NCBI RefSeq assembly: GCF_023544445.1
Contig: NZ_JALPVJ010000001.1
Coordinates: 124,001 to 188,000 of the forward strand
DNA length: 64,000 bases
DNA from: Actinoplanes sp. M2I2
Lineage (GTDB): Bacteria > Actinomycetota > Actinomycetes > Mycobacteriales > Micromonosporaceae
Reading direction: 5' to 3'
The notes under the pieces are model-generated. The model ran no database searches. It saw only the letters and a list, made by a program, of their open reading frames with translations, and was not told the origin of the DNA. This document shows, in pieces, positions 42,182 through 50,158 of the stretch (position 1 is the stretch's first letter; every line of letters starts with the position of its first letter). Both the position numbers and the translations under genes were made by a program.

Positions 42182-42763
42182 GGTGAGGTCACCGACGCCC
42201 AGGTCGCCGTGTACCTGGCCAAGTACGCCACCAAATCCACCGAGGTCACCGGGCACACCTCGACCCGGATGACCGAGGAACTGATCGCGGTCTACGCCGA
42301 CCGGCACGGCACCCACACCGAACGGCTCGTCGACGCCTGCTGGCGGCTCGCGCACGCCCGATGGCGGTGCCCGGCCGAGCTGTGCCGCCACCACCACACC
42401 TGCCCGGCCTGCGTCGAACGGCACGCCGCCGCAGCCTCGGACGAACCCAGCCCGTACGCCCGGCTACGCCAGTGGGCGCACATGCTCGGCTTCGGAGGTC
42501 ACTTCCTTACCAAGAGCCGCCGGTACTCGATCACGTTCGGCCTGCTCCGCGACAACCGCGTCGTCTACCGCCGCACCCAGAAAGCCGGCCCGGAACAAGC
42601 CGATGCGGCTACGGAGCCGACGACGCTGGTGGTCAACTTTCTGCAGTTCGTCGGCGCCGGGTGGCGCACACCTGCTGACGCCATGCTCGCCAACACGTCC
42701 GCCGCGATGGCCCGAGAACACGCCGATGCCGCCAGTGAGCACCTGACCGCATTGGCCGCGTGA
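42182..42763 (+). pseudogene. Truncated RepSA-like replication initiator
   Basis: C-terminal fragment of the rolling-circle-type initiator found in actinomycete integrative elements (pSAM2 RepSA family, from memory): YLAKYATKSTEVTGHTSTRM, YADRHGTHTERLVDACWRL, then LRQWAHMLGFGGHFLTKSRRYS. The N-terminal part, about two thirds of the protein, with its catalytic region, is absent, and the frame opens without a good start (GTG 42209 is only a possible one). Replication of the excised element would therefore need another initiator. Confidence 0.8.
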
Positions 42764-42772
42764 ACGGCCGTC

Positions 42773-42791
42773 AACCGTCAAGCAAGTCTTG
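42773..42791. promoter_or_regulatory. Inverted repeat upstream of the excisionase
   Basis: CGTCAAG-caagt-CTTGACG, 25 bases before the excisionase start. Could be an operator or a weak terminator of rep. Confidence 0.45.
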
Positions 42792-42815
42792 ACGCCGAAT
42801 CGACGGGGAGACGTA

Positions 42816-43004
42816 ATGGCACAACCTGATAAGGAGCCCTGCTGGACGGTCGCTGACGTGGCGGCCTACCTGCGTGTGCCGGAGGAGACGCTGTACGCCT
42901 GGCGTAAGCGGCACTACGGCCCGCCCGCGTCCCGGGTCGGCCGCTATCTGCGCTATGAACCGGCCGTTGTTCAGGCCTGGTTCCGGGAACGGCAGGCATC
43001 CTGA
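42816..43004 (+). CDS. xis: Excisionase / MerR-like helix-turn-helix DNA-binding protein
   Basis: 62 residues: WTVADVAAYLRVPEETLYAWRKRHYGPPASRVGRYLRYEPAVVQAWF, the winged helix typical of Xis proteins in actinomycete elements. It directs the integrase toward excision. ATG start with GGGGAGAC upstream. It ends 2 bases before the integrase start, so they are cotranscribed. Confidence 0.85.
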   Translation: MAQPDKEPCWTVADVAAYLRVPEETLYAWRKRHYGPPASRVGRYLRYEPAVVQAWFRERQAS

Positions 43005-43006
43005 CC

Positions 43007-44260
43007 ATGGGGCATGTCGAGGACCGCTGGTACAAGACGGTGCGGCAGGCAGGCGGCGGCACCCAACGGGTCAAGTCGGCTCGCTTCGGTAAGGGACTGC
43101 GCTACCGGGTTCGCTACATCGACCCGGCCGGTCGGGAGCGCAGTGAGTCGTTTCCCGACCGGGCCAAGCGCGACGCTGAAGCGTTCCTGGTTTCGGTCGA
43201 GTCGGACAAGCTCCGGGCCTCGTACGTTGACCCGGCGGCCGGACGGATCACGTTCCGGGTCTATGCCGAGGACTGGCTGCGAACCCGGGTATTGGACGAG
43301 TCGAGCCGGGAGTCCACGGAGCGCCGAGTCAGGAAGCACCTGTACCCCTTCTTCGGCGACCGGCAGCTCGCCGCGATCAAGCCGGGGCACGTCCGGGAGT
43401 GGGATACCAGCATGGTGGGCAGGCTGGCCTCGTCGACCCGGTCGGTCGTGTTCACTCACCTGCGTTCGATCCTGGGGGCGGCGGTCGACGATGAGCGGAT
43501 CGCCAAGAACCCGTGCTCGGCGCGGTCGGTGAAGCAGCCGCGTCCGTCCGAGCGCCATCCGGTGCCGTGGACCTTGGAGCAGGTGGAAGCCATCCGTGCC
43601 GGTCTGCCGGTCCGGTACCGGCCGGTGGTGGACCTCGACGCGGGATGCGGCATGCGGCAGGGCGAGATCCTCGGCGTTGCGGTCGACGACCTCGACTTCG
43701 ACGGCGGCTGGGTGCGGGTCACTCACCAGATCAAGCGGGTCCGGTCACGGCTGGTCTTCGGGTTGCCCAAGAGTGATCGAGCGCGACGGATCCCGCTGCC
43801 GGAGTCAGTCGCCGACGTTCTGCGAGCTCACCTGCGGGACTACCCGGCGGCTCTGGTCACCCTGCCCTGGGAGGACCCGTTCAGCGACGACCGGCGCTCG
43901 TACCGGCTGGTCCTGAACACCTCCCGCGGCACGCCGCTCAACCGCAGCTGGTTCGACTCGCAGCTGTGGCATCCGGCCCTCGAGGCGGCGGGCATCGTCC
44001 GTAGCCAGGCCACCGGCGTGCACGCGCTGCGGCACTTCTACGCCTCGGCGCTGCTGGACGCGGGCGAGAGCGTCAAGGCCCTGGCGAACTACCTGGGCCA
44101 CACCGACCCGGGGTTCACGCTGCGGGTCTACACCCACCTGATGCCGGCCAGTGAGGACCGCACCCGCCGGGCGATCGACGCCCTGTTCCGCCGTGGTGGC
44201 GAGCATCCTGACGGCCCAGCGACGGCCCAAGGGCCGCAAATCGGACCCTGGGAGGCATGA
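43007..44260 (+). CDS. int: Tyrosine site-specific integrase
   Basis: 417 residues. The N-terminal arm-binding domain, the core-binding SAM-like domain (about 80-170) and the catalytic domain are all present. Catalytic residues: R217 (AGCGMRQGE), K255 (LPKSDRAR), H339-x-x-R342 (HALRH), H365 (YLGHTD) and the nucleophile Y375 (RVYTHL). The gene appears intact. Its end lies 30 bases before the right attachment site, the usual location for an integrase that acts on the rnpB 3' end. Confidence 0.95.
   Translation: MGHVEDRWYKTVRQAGGGTQRVKSARFGKGLRYRVRYIDPAGRERSESFPDRAKRDAEAFLVSVESDKLRASYVDPAAGRITFRVYAEDWLRTRVLDESSRESTERRVRKHLYPFFGDRQLAAIKPGHVREWDTSMVGRLASSTRSVVFTHLRSILGAAVDDERIAKNPCSARSVKQPRPSERHPVPWTLEQVEAIRAGLPVRYRPVVDLDAGCGMRQGEILGVAVDDLDFDGGWVRVTHQIKRVRSRLVFGLPKSDRARRIPLPESVADVLRAHLRDYPAALVTLPWEDPFSDDRRSYRLVLNTSRGTPLNRSWFDSQLWHPALEAAGIVRSQATGVHALRHFYASALLDAGESVKALANYLGHTDPGFTLRVYTHLMPASEDRTRRAIDALFRRGGEHPDGPATAQGPQIGPWEA
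44210..44232. repeat. Candidate right integrase arm site
   Basis: GACGGCCCAG-C-GACGGCCCAAGG inside the last codons of int matches 34826-34847 near the left end with two or three differences. Located about 59 bp from the att core. Confidence 0.65.
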
Positions 44261-44290
44261 ATGCCCAGCTCAGCGCATACTCGTACGCGA

Positions 44291-44320
44291 GAATCCGGCG
44301 TACAGGCTGACTCGTCCGTC
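44291..44320 (+). repeat. Right attachment site: copy of the rnpB 3' end
   Basis: Begins GAATCCGGCGTACAGGCTG and ends GACTCGTCCGTC; one mismatch to 34646-34675 over 30 bases. No rnpB sequence precedes it, so it is the chromosomal remnant left by integration. Confidence 0.9.
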
Positions 44321-44359
44321 GCCCACCGGTAGTGCCCGGCGTGCTGTCCCCGAGGGTGA

Positions 44360-45007
44360 TCAGCCCGAGACGACGACGGAGGTCTCCGGGTCGTGGGGCA
44401 GGGGCGAGGTGGTCGCGACGATGAAGCCGGCCCGCTCCCACGGACGGTCGTCCAGCAGGAAGGGCACCTCCTCGGCCTCCCATTCGTCCCAGTGGAGCAG
44501 CGCCTCCGCCTCCGTCCGGCCGGTCTCGGCCAGGTCGCGGACGATCGCGCGCCGCTTGGCCTCGGCGAAGTCGGACTGGACCCAGATCGCGACATCCAGG
44601 TGCGGGGTCAGTGAGCGCCGCGAGACGCCGACGCCCTCCAGGATCACGGTCGGCGTCTCGGCCGGCACGTCGATGTGGCCGGGCCGCCCGAGGCGTTCCC
44701 AGGCCGGCAGCCGGCAGTGCACCGCCTCGCCGGCCTGCAGCGGCTGCAGGATGCCCTCGATCATCAGGTCGTCCCAGCCGAAGCGGGAATGGTGCCACGC
44801 CACGTCGTCGGAGTGCACGACGACCGCGGAGCCCAGCGTGCGGCTCAGCCGGTCGGCCAGCACGGTCTTGCCGCCCCCGCCCCGCCCGTCGACGGCGATG
44901 ACTCGACGCCGGCCGCGGGGTGGGGCCGAGGTCACCGACCGCGCGAAGACGTCGATCGGCTCCACCCGCCAGGGTCCGGCCGCAGGCTCACCGGGTCCGA
45001 GTTCCAT
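44360..45007 (-). CDS. Uridine kinase-like P-loop kinase
   Basis: 215 residues of the P-loop kinase fold. The Walker A motif is GRGGGGKT near residue 43, and VVHSDDVAWHH is the Asp-containing second motif; VILEGVGVSRRSL is typical of the uridine kinase/phosphoribulokinase group. The substrate is unknown. Start ATG at 45007. It is the last gene of an apparent operon with the PLP dehydratase and the GAPDH-like gene (gaps of 29 and 12 bases). Confidence 0.85.
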   Translation of the reverse strand: MELGPGEPAAGPWRVEPIDVFARSVTSAPPRGRRRVIAVDGRGGGGKTVLADRLSRTLGSAVVVHSDDVAWHHSRFGWDDLMIEGILQPLQAGEAVHCRLPAWERLGRPGHIDVPAETPTVILEGVGVSRRSLTPHLDVAIWVQSDFAEAKRRAIVRDLAETGRTEAEALLHWDEWEAEEVPFLLDDRPWERAGFIVATTSPLPHDPETSVVVSG

Positions 45008-45036
45008 GCCGGTCGTATACCCCTCGGCGGGGGCGG

Positions 45037-45948
45037 TCAGACCAGATCGGACGGGTTGGTGTTCGCGCCGCAGAGCAGGACGACCACGCGCTCGCCGTCG
45101 GCCGGCACGTAGGCGCCGGACGTCAGCGCCGCGTAGGCCGCCGCGGTGCCGTGCTCGACGACCTGCCGGTAGTCGTCCCACAGGCGACGGCGAGCGTCCA
45201 CGATGGCCTGGTCGTCGACGAGCACCGACGGCGTTCCGGCGGAGGCCGCCATCTCGTACGCGATCAGGCCCGCCCGCCGCGCGCCCAGCGAGTCGGCCGC
45301 CACCCCCGACACCGGTACGTCGACCGGCTCGCCCGCGGCCAGCGCGGAGTGCAGGGCCGCGGCCGTCACCGGCTCGACCGCGATGACCCGTACGGCCGGC
45401 GGCAGGGCCGCGAGCACCCCGGCGATCAACCCGCCGCCGCCGACCGCCACCAGCACGGTGTCGAAGCCCGACGGGAGCTGGTCGAGCAGCTCGAGGCCGA
45501 GCGTGCCGTTGCCGGCCACCATGAACGGGTCGTCGTAGGCGTGACAGAAGAGGGCGCCGGACGACTGGGCGCTGACCACGGCGGCCGCGTAGGCCTCGGC
45601 GTACTCGTTGCCCACCTGAACGACCCGGGCGCCGAGTTTGCCGAGTTTGGCGACCTTCACCGCCGGCGCCGTCGCCGGCACGAACACCTCGGCCGGGATG
45701 CCCAGCTCGCGGGCCGCGTAGGCCGCCGCCAGCCCGGCGTTGCCACCGGAGGCCGCGACGAGGCCGGCGGCGGGGATCGACGGGGCCGCGAGGATCCGGT
45801 TGAGCATGCCGCGCGTCTTGAACGAACCGGCGTGCTGCGCGTGCTCCAGCTTGAACCAGAGTCCGCCGTCGGCCCGCAGGAGGGGCGTCCGTCGCACCCG
45901 GCCGCCGAGGCGCTCGGCGGCCGCGCGTACGTCGTCAATCTTGACCAT
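45037..45948 (-). CDS. PLP-dependent threonine/serine dehydratase-like protein
   Basis: 303 residues of the fold-type II PLP family. SFKTRG near residue 43 carries the lysine that binds PLP, SGGNAG the substrate loop, and VGGGGLIAGVL the phosphate-binding loop. Many such proteins deaminate threonine or serine, but it lacks a regulatory domain and could be a racemase or an eliminase. It follows the GAPDH-like gene by 12 bases. ATG at 45948; a GTG one codon earlier is possible. Confidence 0.87.
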   Translation of the reverse strand: MVKIDDVRAAAERLGGRVRRTPLLRADGGLWFKLEHAQHAGSFKTRGMLNRILAAPSIPAAGLVAASGGNAGLAAAYAARELGIPAEVFVPATAPAVKVAKLGKLGARVVQVGNEYAEAYAAAVVSAQSSGALFCHAYDDPFMVAGNGTLGLELLDQLPSGFDTVLVAVGGGGLIAGVLAALPPAVRVIAVEPVTAAALHSALAAGEPVDVPVSGVAADSLGARRAGLIAYEMAASAGTPSVLVDDQAIVDARRRLWDDYRQVVEHGTAAAYAALTSGAYVPADGERVVVLLCGANTNPSDLV

Positions 45949-45960
45949 CACCGGGCAACT

Positions 45961-47019
45961 CTAGGCGATGCTCCAGCTCATGGTCCGCGACGTGGCGGGG
46001 GTACGTTCGCCCACCAGACGCGCGAGATCGAGTAATCGGTTGGAGAAGCCCCACTCGTTGTCGAACCAGCCGCGCACCTTGACCCCGCCGTCGGCCGTGG
46101 TCTGGGTGCCGGACGGGTCGAACAGGCACGACGCCGGGTTGTTCTTCACGTCGATCGACACGGTGGGGTCCGGGTCGTACGCCAGCACGCGGCGCAGCGG
46201 CCCGGCAGCCGCCTCGGCCATCGCCCGGTTGACCTCCTCGACGCTGACCGGCCGATCGGTCTGCCCGGACAGTTCGGCCAGCGAGCCGATCGGGGTGGGC
46301 ACGCAGTAGTAGCTGTAGCGCATCTCGCCGATCTCGGGCAGCGCCACCCGCACCAGGTCGCCGACCACGTAGTTGTGCGGGATGATGCTCTCGCCGGCGG
46401 CCCGGCCCAGCCGCGGGTCCTCGCGCGACGTCCCGGTGACCGAGTCCTGCGCCTTCTGCCAGCCCTGGGTGGCCAGCACCACCGACGTGTTGACGCCGTG
46501 CAGCCCGAACCGGTCGAGCAGCACCTTGGCCATCACGGTGAGCGCGTTCACGCCGCACGAGCCGGGGGAGACGACGTCGTGCCGCGCCGGGTCGTACGTG
46601 GTGTGGTTGGCCCCGTACATCAGGAACGCGTCGGGCTCGTCGGCCGACGCGCTGATCACCACCTTGCGGGCGCCACCGTGGGTGATGTGGGTGCGGGCCA
46701 GCGAGCCGGCCCGGAACCGCCCGGTGGCCTCGATGACCACGTCCACCCCGGCGTCGGCCCAGGGAATGCGTTCCGGCCGTTCATGGTGGAACGAGCGGAT
46801 GGCGTGGTCATTCACCACCAGGTGATCCGCGCGGGCCGTGACGGTTCCGGGAAATGCGCCGCGAATGCTGTCGCGGCGCAGGCCGTAGGCCATTTTCTCG
46901 GTTGAGGCAAGGTCGTTCACCGCGGCAATGGATATGCCGAGATCGGGTGATGCCGCGACTATGCGCGCCAGCCCTCGGCCGATCCGCCCGAATCCGTTGA
47001 TGCCGATCGTGACACTCAT
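45961..47019 (-). CDS. GAPDH-like oxidoreductase with altered active site
   Basis: 352 residues with the full two-domain GAPDH layout: INGFGRIGR NAD-binding loop, ATGRF, and WFDNEWGFSNR near the end. The catalytic loop is SPGSCGVNAL (Cys155 kept, but the canonical SNASCTTN is changed). In the TTVHAYTxxQ region it has SVVLATQGWQ, so the catalytic histidine is lacking, and the phosphate-binding FRVPTP is YCVPTP, losing the Arg. It probably does not act as a normal glycolytic GAPDH; it may oxidise another aldehyde. First gene of the operon with the dehydratase and kinase; ATG with GAGGAG upstream. Confidence 0.85.
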   Translation of the reverse strand: MSVTIGINGFGRIGRGLARIVAASPDLGISIAAVNDLASTEKMAYGLRRDSIRGAFPGTVTARADHLVVNDHAIRSFHHERPERIPWADAGVDVVIEATGRFRAGSLARTHITHGGARKVVISASADEPDAFLMYGANHTTYDPARHDVVSPGSCGVNALTVMAKVLLDRFGLHGVNTSVVLATQGWQKAQDSVTGTSREDPRLGRAAGESIIPHNYVVGDLVRVALPEIGEMRYSYYCVPTPIGSLAELSGQTDRPVSVEEVNRAMAEAAAGPLRRVLAYDPDPTVSIDVKNNPASCLFDPSGTQTTADGGVKVRGWFDNEWGFSNRLLDLARLVGERTPATSRTMSWSIA

Positions 47020-47090
47020 GGGTAGGCTCTCCTCGGCCGGTCTGTCATTGCAGTCACGGGCGGCCCGAGCACCGGCGATCGCATCTGCAA

Positions 47091-47143
47091 TCTCGCCGGT
47101 TTCAGCATCTCGCCAGTTTCAGCGAGATCGCCGGTTTCAGCGA
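47091..47143. repeat. Direct repeats upstream of the GAPDH-like operon
   Basis: Three copies of TCTCGCCGGTTTCAGC-type units of 17-18 bp between the promoter and the gene, in the untranslated leader. Confidence 0.7.
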
Positions 47144-47178
47144 TCTCTGTATCTCGGACACCGTGCGTCACACCCTCG

Positions 47179-47208
47179 ACACTATGAGTCGTGCAACTTG
47201 CACGTCAA
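47179..47208 (-). promoter_or_regulatory. Promoter with a spacer operator for the GAPDH-like operon
   Basis: On the minus strand TTGACG (47203-47208), an 18-bp spacer and TAGTGT (47179-47184). The spacer contains most of CGTGCAAcTTGCACG (47190-47204), a perfect 7-bp inverted repeat around one base. A repressor bound there would block RNA polymerase. The nearby MarR-type protein is the obvious candidate, but this is inference. Confidence 0.65.
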
Positions 47209-47406
47209 CGCACGAGGCGTCACAGCGCGCCGGGGTCCGGCGGCCCGTGCGGGCATCCATGGTCGTCTTCGTGCCCATCGACCTGCCGTTCCTCTGTAAT
47301 GGTCGATCCGCGGCCTGCGCCTTTCGGACGAGGCGTGCGTATTTCGGCCAGTCGATATTTCTGCGAAACAATTCGGCCGCCGCCGGGACGGTATTTAAAA
47401 ATTCGA

Positions 47407-47835
47407 TCAGTGGGCGGCGGCAATCACCCGGGTGAGTGCCGCGTGCAACGTCTCGAGTTCCGCCAGGGGCATGCCCAATCGGGCGACGATCGCCGGCGGG
47501 ATCTTCTCGGCCTCCGACCGCAACGCCCGGCCCTCGGCGGTCAGCGTCAGGGCCAGGCTGCGTTCGTCGGCGGGATCGCGCTGCCGGTCGACGTACCCGA
47601 TGGTCTCCAGCCTCTTCAACAACGGCGAGAGGGTGCCCGGATCGAGCTGAAGCAGCCGGCTGAGGTCGCGCACCGACAGCGGCGCGTGCTGCCACAGGGC
47701 CAGCATCACCAGGTATTGCGGGTGGGTCAGGCCCATCGGCTCGAGCAGCGGGCGATAGAGGCTCACCACGCTGCGCGAGGCCACCGACAGGGCGAAGCAC
47801 ACCTGGCGTTCCAGTTCGAGGGGGTCATCGGCCAC
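47407..47835 (-). CDS. MarR/OhrR-type transcriptional regulator
   Basis: 142 residues. ERQVCFALSVASRSVVSLYRPLLEPMGLTHPQYLVMLALW is the OhrR-type N-terminus, with Cys near residue 12 at the redox-sensing position; LSVRDLSRLLQLDPGTLSPLLKRLETIGYVDRQRDPADERS is the winged helix. Such proteins derepress peroxide or thiol-stress genes on oxidation. GTG 47835 with GGGAGC upstream; the frame extends 11 codons further. It lies between the MFS pump and the GAPDH-like operon, all on the minus strand. Confidence 0.88.
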   Translation of the reverse strand: MADDPLELERQVCFALSVASRSVVSLYRPLLEPMGLTHPQYLVMLALWQHAPLSVRDLSRLLQLDPGTLSPLLKRLETIGYVDRQRDPADERSLALTLTAEGRALRSEAEKIPPAIVARLGMPLAELETLHAALTRVIAAAH

Positions 47836-47854
47836 GCTCCCAGCGTAGCCATTT

Positions 47855-47870
47855 CGTTGGGGCCCCAACG
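47855..47870. promoter_or_regulatory. 16-bp perfect palindrome upstream of the MarR gene
   Basis: CGTTGGGG-CCCCAACG, 20 bases upstream of the MarR-type start codon and 34 bases after the MFS stop. Suitable as an autoregulatory operator. Confidence 0.5.
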
Positions 47871-47903
47871 ATCACCCCGTACGCGCCCCGGCTCGCCGCA
47901 CGG

Positions 47904-49133
47904 TCAGCGGGACCGGCGGCCCAGCAGGGCGATCCCGCCGAGCAGGGCCAGCAGCAGGCCGGTGAACCACAGCATCGAGGTGGTCGACGCCACATACCGG
48001 CTGGCCACTCCCAGGCCCAGGACCGGACCGACCAGGCCGAGATAGGCGATCAGGAACAGCCCGGCCAGGCTCTCGCCGCGCTGGTGGGCGGGGGCGCTGG
48101 CGGCGATCGTGCCGACCGCCGACTTGAACAGGATGCCCGCGCCCGCGCCGGCGATCGCGCCGCCGACCAGGAAGGCGGGAAGCGACGTGGTCTCCATGCC
48201 GGTGGCCAGCACGATCAGCCCGGTGGCCTGAGCGACGAGCCCGCTGACGAACCGGGCGCGCGGGGTCAGTCGTCCGCTGACCGCCTGACTGGCCGCGCCG
48301 GCACCGAACACCACGAAGACGGTCACCCCGGCCAGCAGGCGGCTCGGGTGGTGCAGCGCGCCGGCCACGAAGCTCGGCGCCAGCGAGGTGAACAGGCCGA
48401 ACACGGCGAACGCGGCGAAGGCGGAGGTGGTGGCCACGAGCACGGACCGGCGGGGGCCGGCGATCCGCACGCCCTGCGGCCGGTACTTTGGCCGGTCGGC
48501 CGGTGCGACCACCGTCTCGGGTGCGACCGCGACTGCGACCATGCTCAGAGCCAGCAGGACCAGGAAGACCACGTACGGCGTACGCAGGGGAGCGGTCACG
48601 AACTGGGCCAGCGCGCCCGCCACGAGGGTGCCGGCGCCCAGCCCGCCCAGGTTGGCGGCCGACGACACGATCTCGAAGCGCATCCCGGTGGCCCGCGGGC
48701 GGTGGGCCTTGTGCAGTTCCAGCAGGTACGCCGTGGCGGTGGCGGTCAGCATGCCGACCCCCAGCCCGGTGAGGAACCGGGCGGCGATCAGGCCCGGCAG
48801 CGCCGTCCACGTGAGGAAGAGCACCCCCGCCAGGATCTCCAGAGCCAGCGACGCCTGCAGCACCCGGCGCCGGCCGAGCCAGTCGGAGACGTGCCCGGCC
48901 AGCAGCAGGCTCGTGATCACACCGATGGCGTAGACGGCGAAGACGACCGTGACGGTGAGCGCGGAAAAACCGTCCACCCGCTGGTAGAGCGGGTAGAGCG
49001 GGGTCGGCACCGTCGAGAAGGCGAGCGCGACGAGATAGACGGCGGCGATGAGCCAGAAGCCACGGCCGTGCCGCGACGATCCCTCCTCGGCGGGGGAGGG
49101 GCTCGCCGGACGGTGCTGGGTCAAGACGGTCAT
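47904..49133 (-). CDS. MFS transporter (efflux type)
   Basis: 409 residues with 12 helices. GHVSDWLGRRRVLQASLALE is the MFS loop 2-3 motif, and GLGVGMLTATATAYL the antiporter-type motif of helix 5. Drug or metabolite efflux is likely; substrate unknown. Divergent from a LysR gene, with a LysR-like dyad in the 66-base gap, so LysR control is likely. Confidence 0.88.
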   Translation of the reverse strand: MTVLTQHRPASPSPAEEGSSRHGRGFWLIAAVYLVALAFSTVPTPLYPLYQRVDGFSALTVTVVFAVYAIGVITSLLLAGHVSDWLGRRRVLQASLALEILAGVLFLTWTALPGLIAARFLTGLGVGMLTATATAYLLELHKAHRPRATGMRFEIVSSAANLGGLGAGTLVAGALAQFVTAPLRTPYVVFLVLLALSMVAVAVAPETVVAPADRPKYRPQGVRIAGPRRSVLVATTSAFAAFAVFGLFTSLAPSFVAGALHHPSRLLAGVTVFVVFGAGAASQAVSGRLTPRARFVSGLVAQATGLIVLATGMETTSLPAFLVGGAIAGAGAGILFKSAVGTIAASAPAHQRGESLAGLFLIAYLGLVGPVLGLGVASRYVASTTSMLWFTGLLLALLGGIALLGRRSR

Positions 49134-49154
49134 GCCTTGAGAGTGCGCCGCGCA

Positions 49155-49182
49155 AGCATCAGCACCAACGATGATTGATGCT
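49155..49182. promoter_or_regulatory. Candidate LysR binding dyad
   Basis: AGCATCA and TGATGCT, perfect 7-bp arms 14 bases apart, in the gap between the divergent MFS and LysR genes. Confidence 0.55.
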
Positions 49183-49199
49183 GACTACAATCACGTCTC

Positions 49200-50090
49200 G
49201 TGCTGGAGCTCCGCCACTTCGAGTACTTCGTCGCCGTCGCCGAGGAACGCAACTTCACCCGCGCCGCGGCCCGCCTGCACGTCGTCCAGTCCGGCGTCTC
49301 GGCCGTGATCAAGGCCATGGAGCGGGAGCTCGGCGCGCGCCTGCTCGACCGCACCTCCAAGCGGGTCGAGCTGACCGACGCCGGCGAGGCGCTGCTGCCC
49401 CGGGCGCGGGCCGCGCTGGACGCCGCCCGGGAGGCCCGCGACGCGGTCGACGAGGTGCGCGGAGGGCTGCGCGGCACGGTCCGCATCGGCACGCTGACCT
49501 CGGTCGGCCTCATCGACGTGCCGGCTCTGCTGGGTGCGTTCCACCGGGTCCACCCGCACGTCGGCCTGCGGCTGCACGTGTCGCCGCGCGGCTCCGACGG
49601 GCTGCTCGACTGGCTGGTCGACGGCACGCTCGACCTGGCCGTCGTCTCGGCGCCGGGCCGTCCGCCGCCCGGCATCCGGGTACGCCCGGTCGGATCCCGC
49701 CGTCTCGAGCTGGTGCTGCCCGAGGGTCATCGGCTGGCCGGCGCGGCCGAGGTGCGCGTGGCCGACCTGGCCGGCGAGTCGTTCGTCGACTTCCCGGCCG
49801 GCTACGGCAACCGCACCGTCACCGACAAGGCGTTCGCCGACGCCGGGGTGCAGCGCCATGTGGCCATCGAGGTCACCGACATCGCCAGCGGCGCGAGCTT
49901 CGTCCGCGAGGGGCTCGGGGTGGCGATCCTGCCGCCCTTCGTGGTGCCCGACGACCGTACGGGTCTGGTGATCAAGAACGTGACCGGCGCCGACCTGGAG
50001 TGGCCTCTCGGGCTCGCGGTCTCCGCCCTGCGGAGGCCCAGCGCGGCGGCCCGGGCCCTTCTCGCCCTCATCGACGAGAAGGTCGGTTAG
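49200..50090 (+). CDS. LysR-family transcriptional regulator
   Basis: 296 residues. MLELRHFEYFVAVAEERNFTRAAARLHVVQSGVSAVIKAMEREL is the N-terminal winged helix, and the rest is the periplasmic-binding-protein-like effector domain (VRIGTLTSVGLIDVPALLGAF). GTG start. It is divergent from the MFS transporter and probably regulates both genes through the dyad between them. Confidence 0.92.
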   Translation: MLELRHFEYFVAVAEERNFTRAAARLHVVQSGVSAVIKAMERELGARLLDRTSKRVELTDAGEALLPRARAALDAAREARDAVDEVRGGLRGTVRIGTLTSVGLIDVPALLGAFHRVHPHVGLRLHVSPRGSDGLLDWLVDGTLDLAVVSAPGRPPPGIRVRPVGSRRLELVLPEGHRLAGAAEVRVADLAGESFVDFPAGYGNRTVTDKAFADAGVQRHVAIEVTDIASGASFVREGLGVAILPPFVVPDDRTGLVIKNVTGADLEWPLGLAVSALRRPSAAARALLALIDEKVG

Positions 50091-50158
50091 ACCGAAACGC
50101 TCCCATGAATGCCTTTCGTCCGTAAAGCTTTCGGGAGGACGGCCGTAAAGGGGGAGCG

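Larger units (their letters stand above)
34676..44320 (+). mobile_element. Integrative element inserted in rnpB (degenerate AICE-like)
   Basis: About 9.6 kb bounded by 30-bp repeats of the rnpB 3' end (34646-34675 and 44291-44320). At its right end it carries a RepSA-like initiator remnant, an excisionase and a tyrosine integrase in the order usual for actinomycete integrative elements. Repeats of the GACGGCCCAG type near both ends look like integrase arm sites. No FtsK/TraB-like transfer gene is seen, so it probably cannot transfer on its own. Cargo is a series of short genes, mostly membrane proteins and nucleases, several with lower GC than the flanks. Confidence 0.85.
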
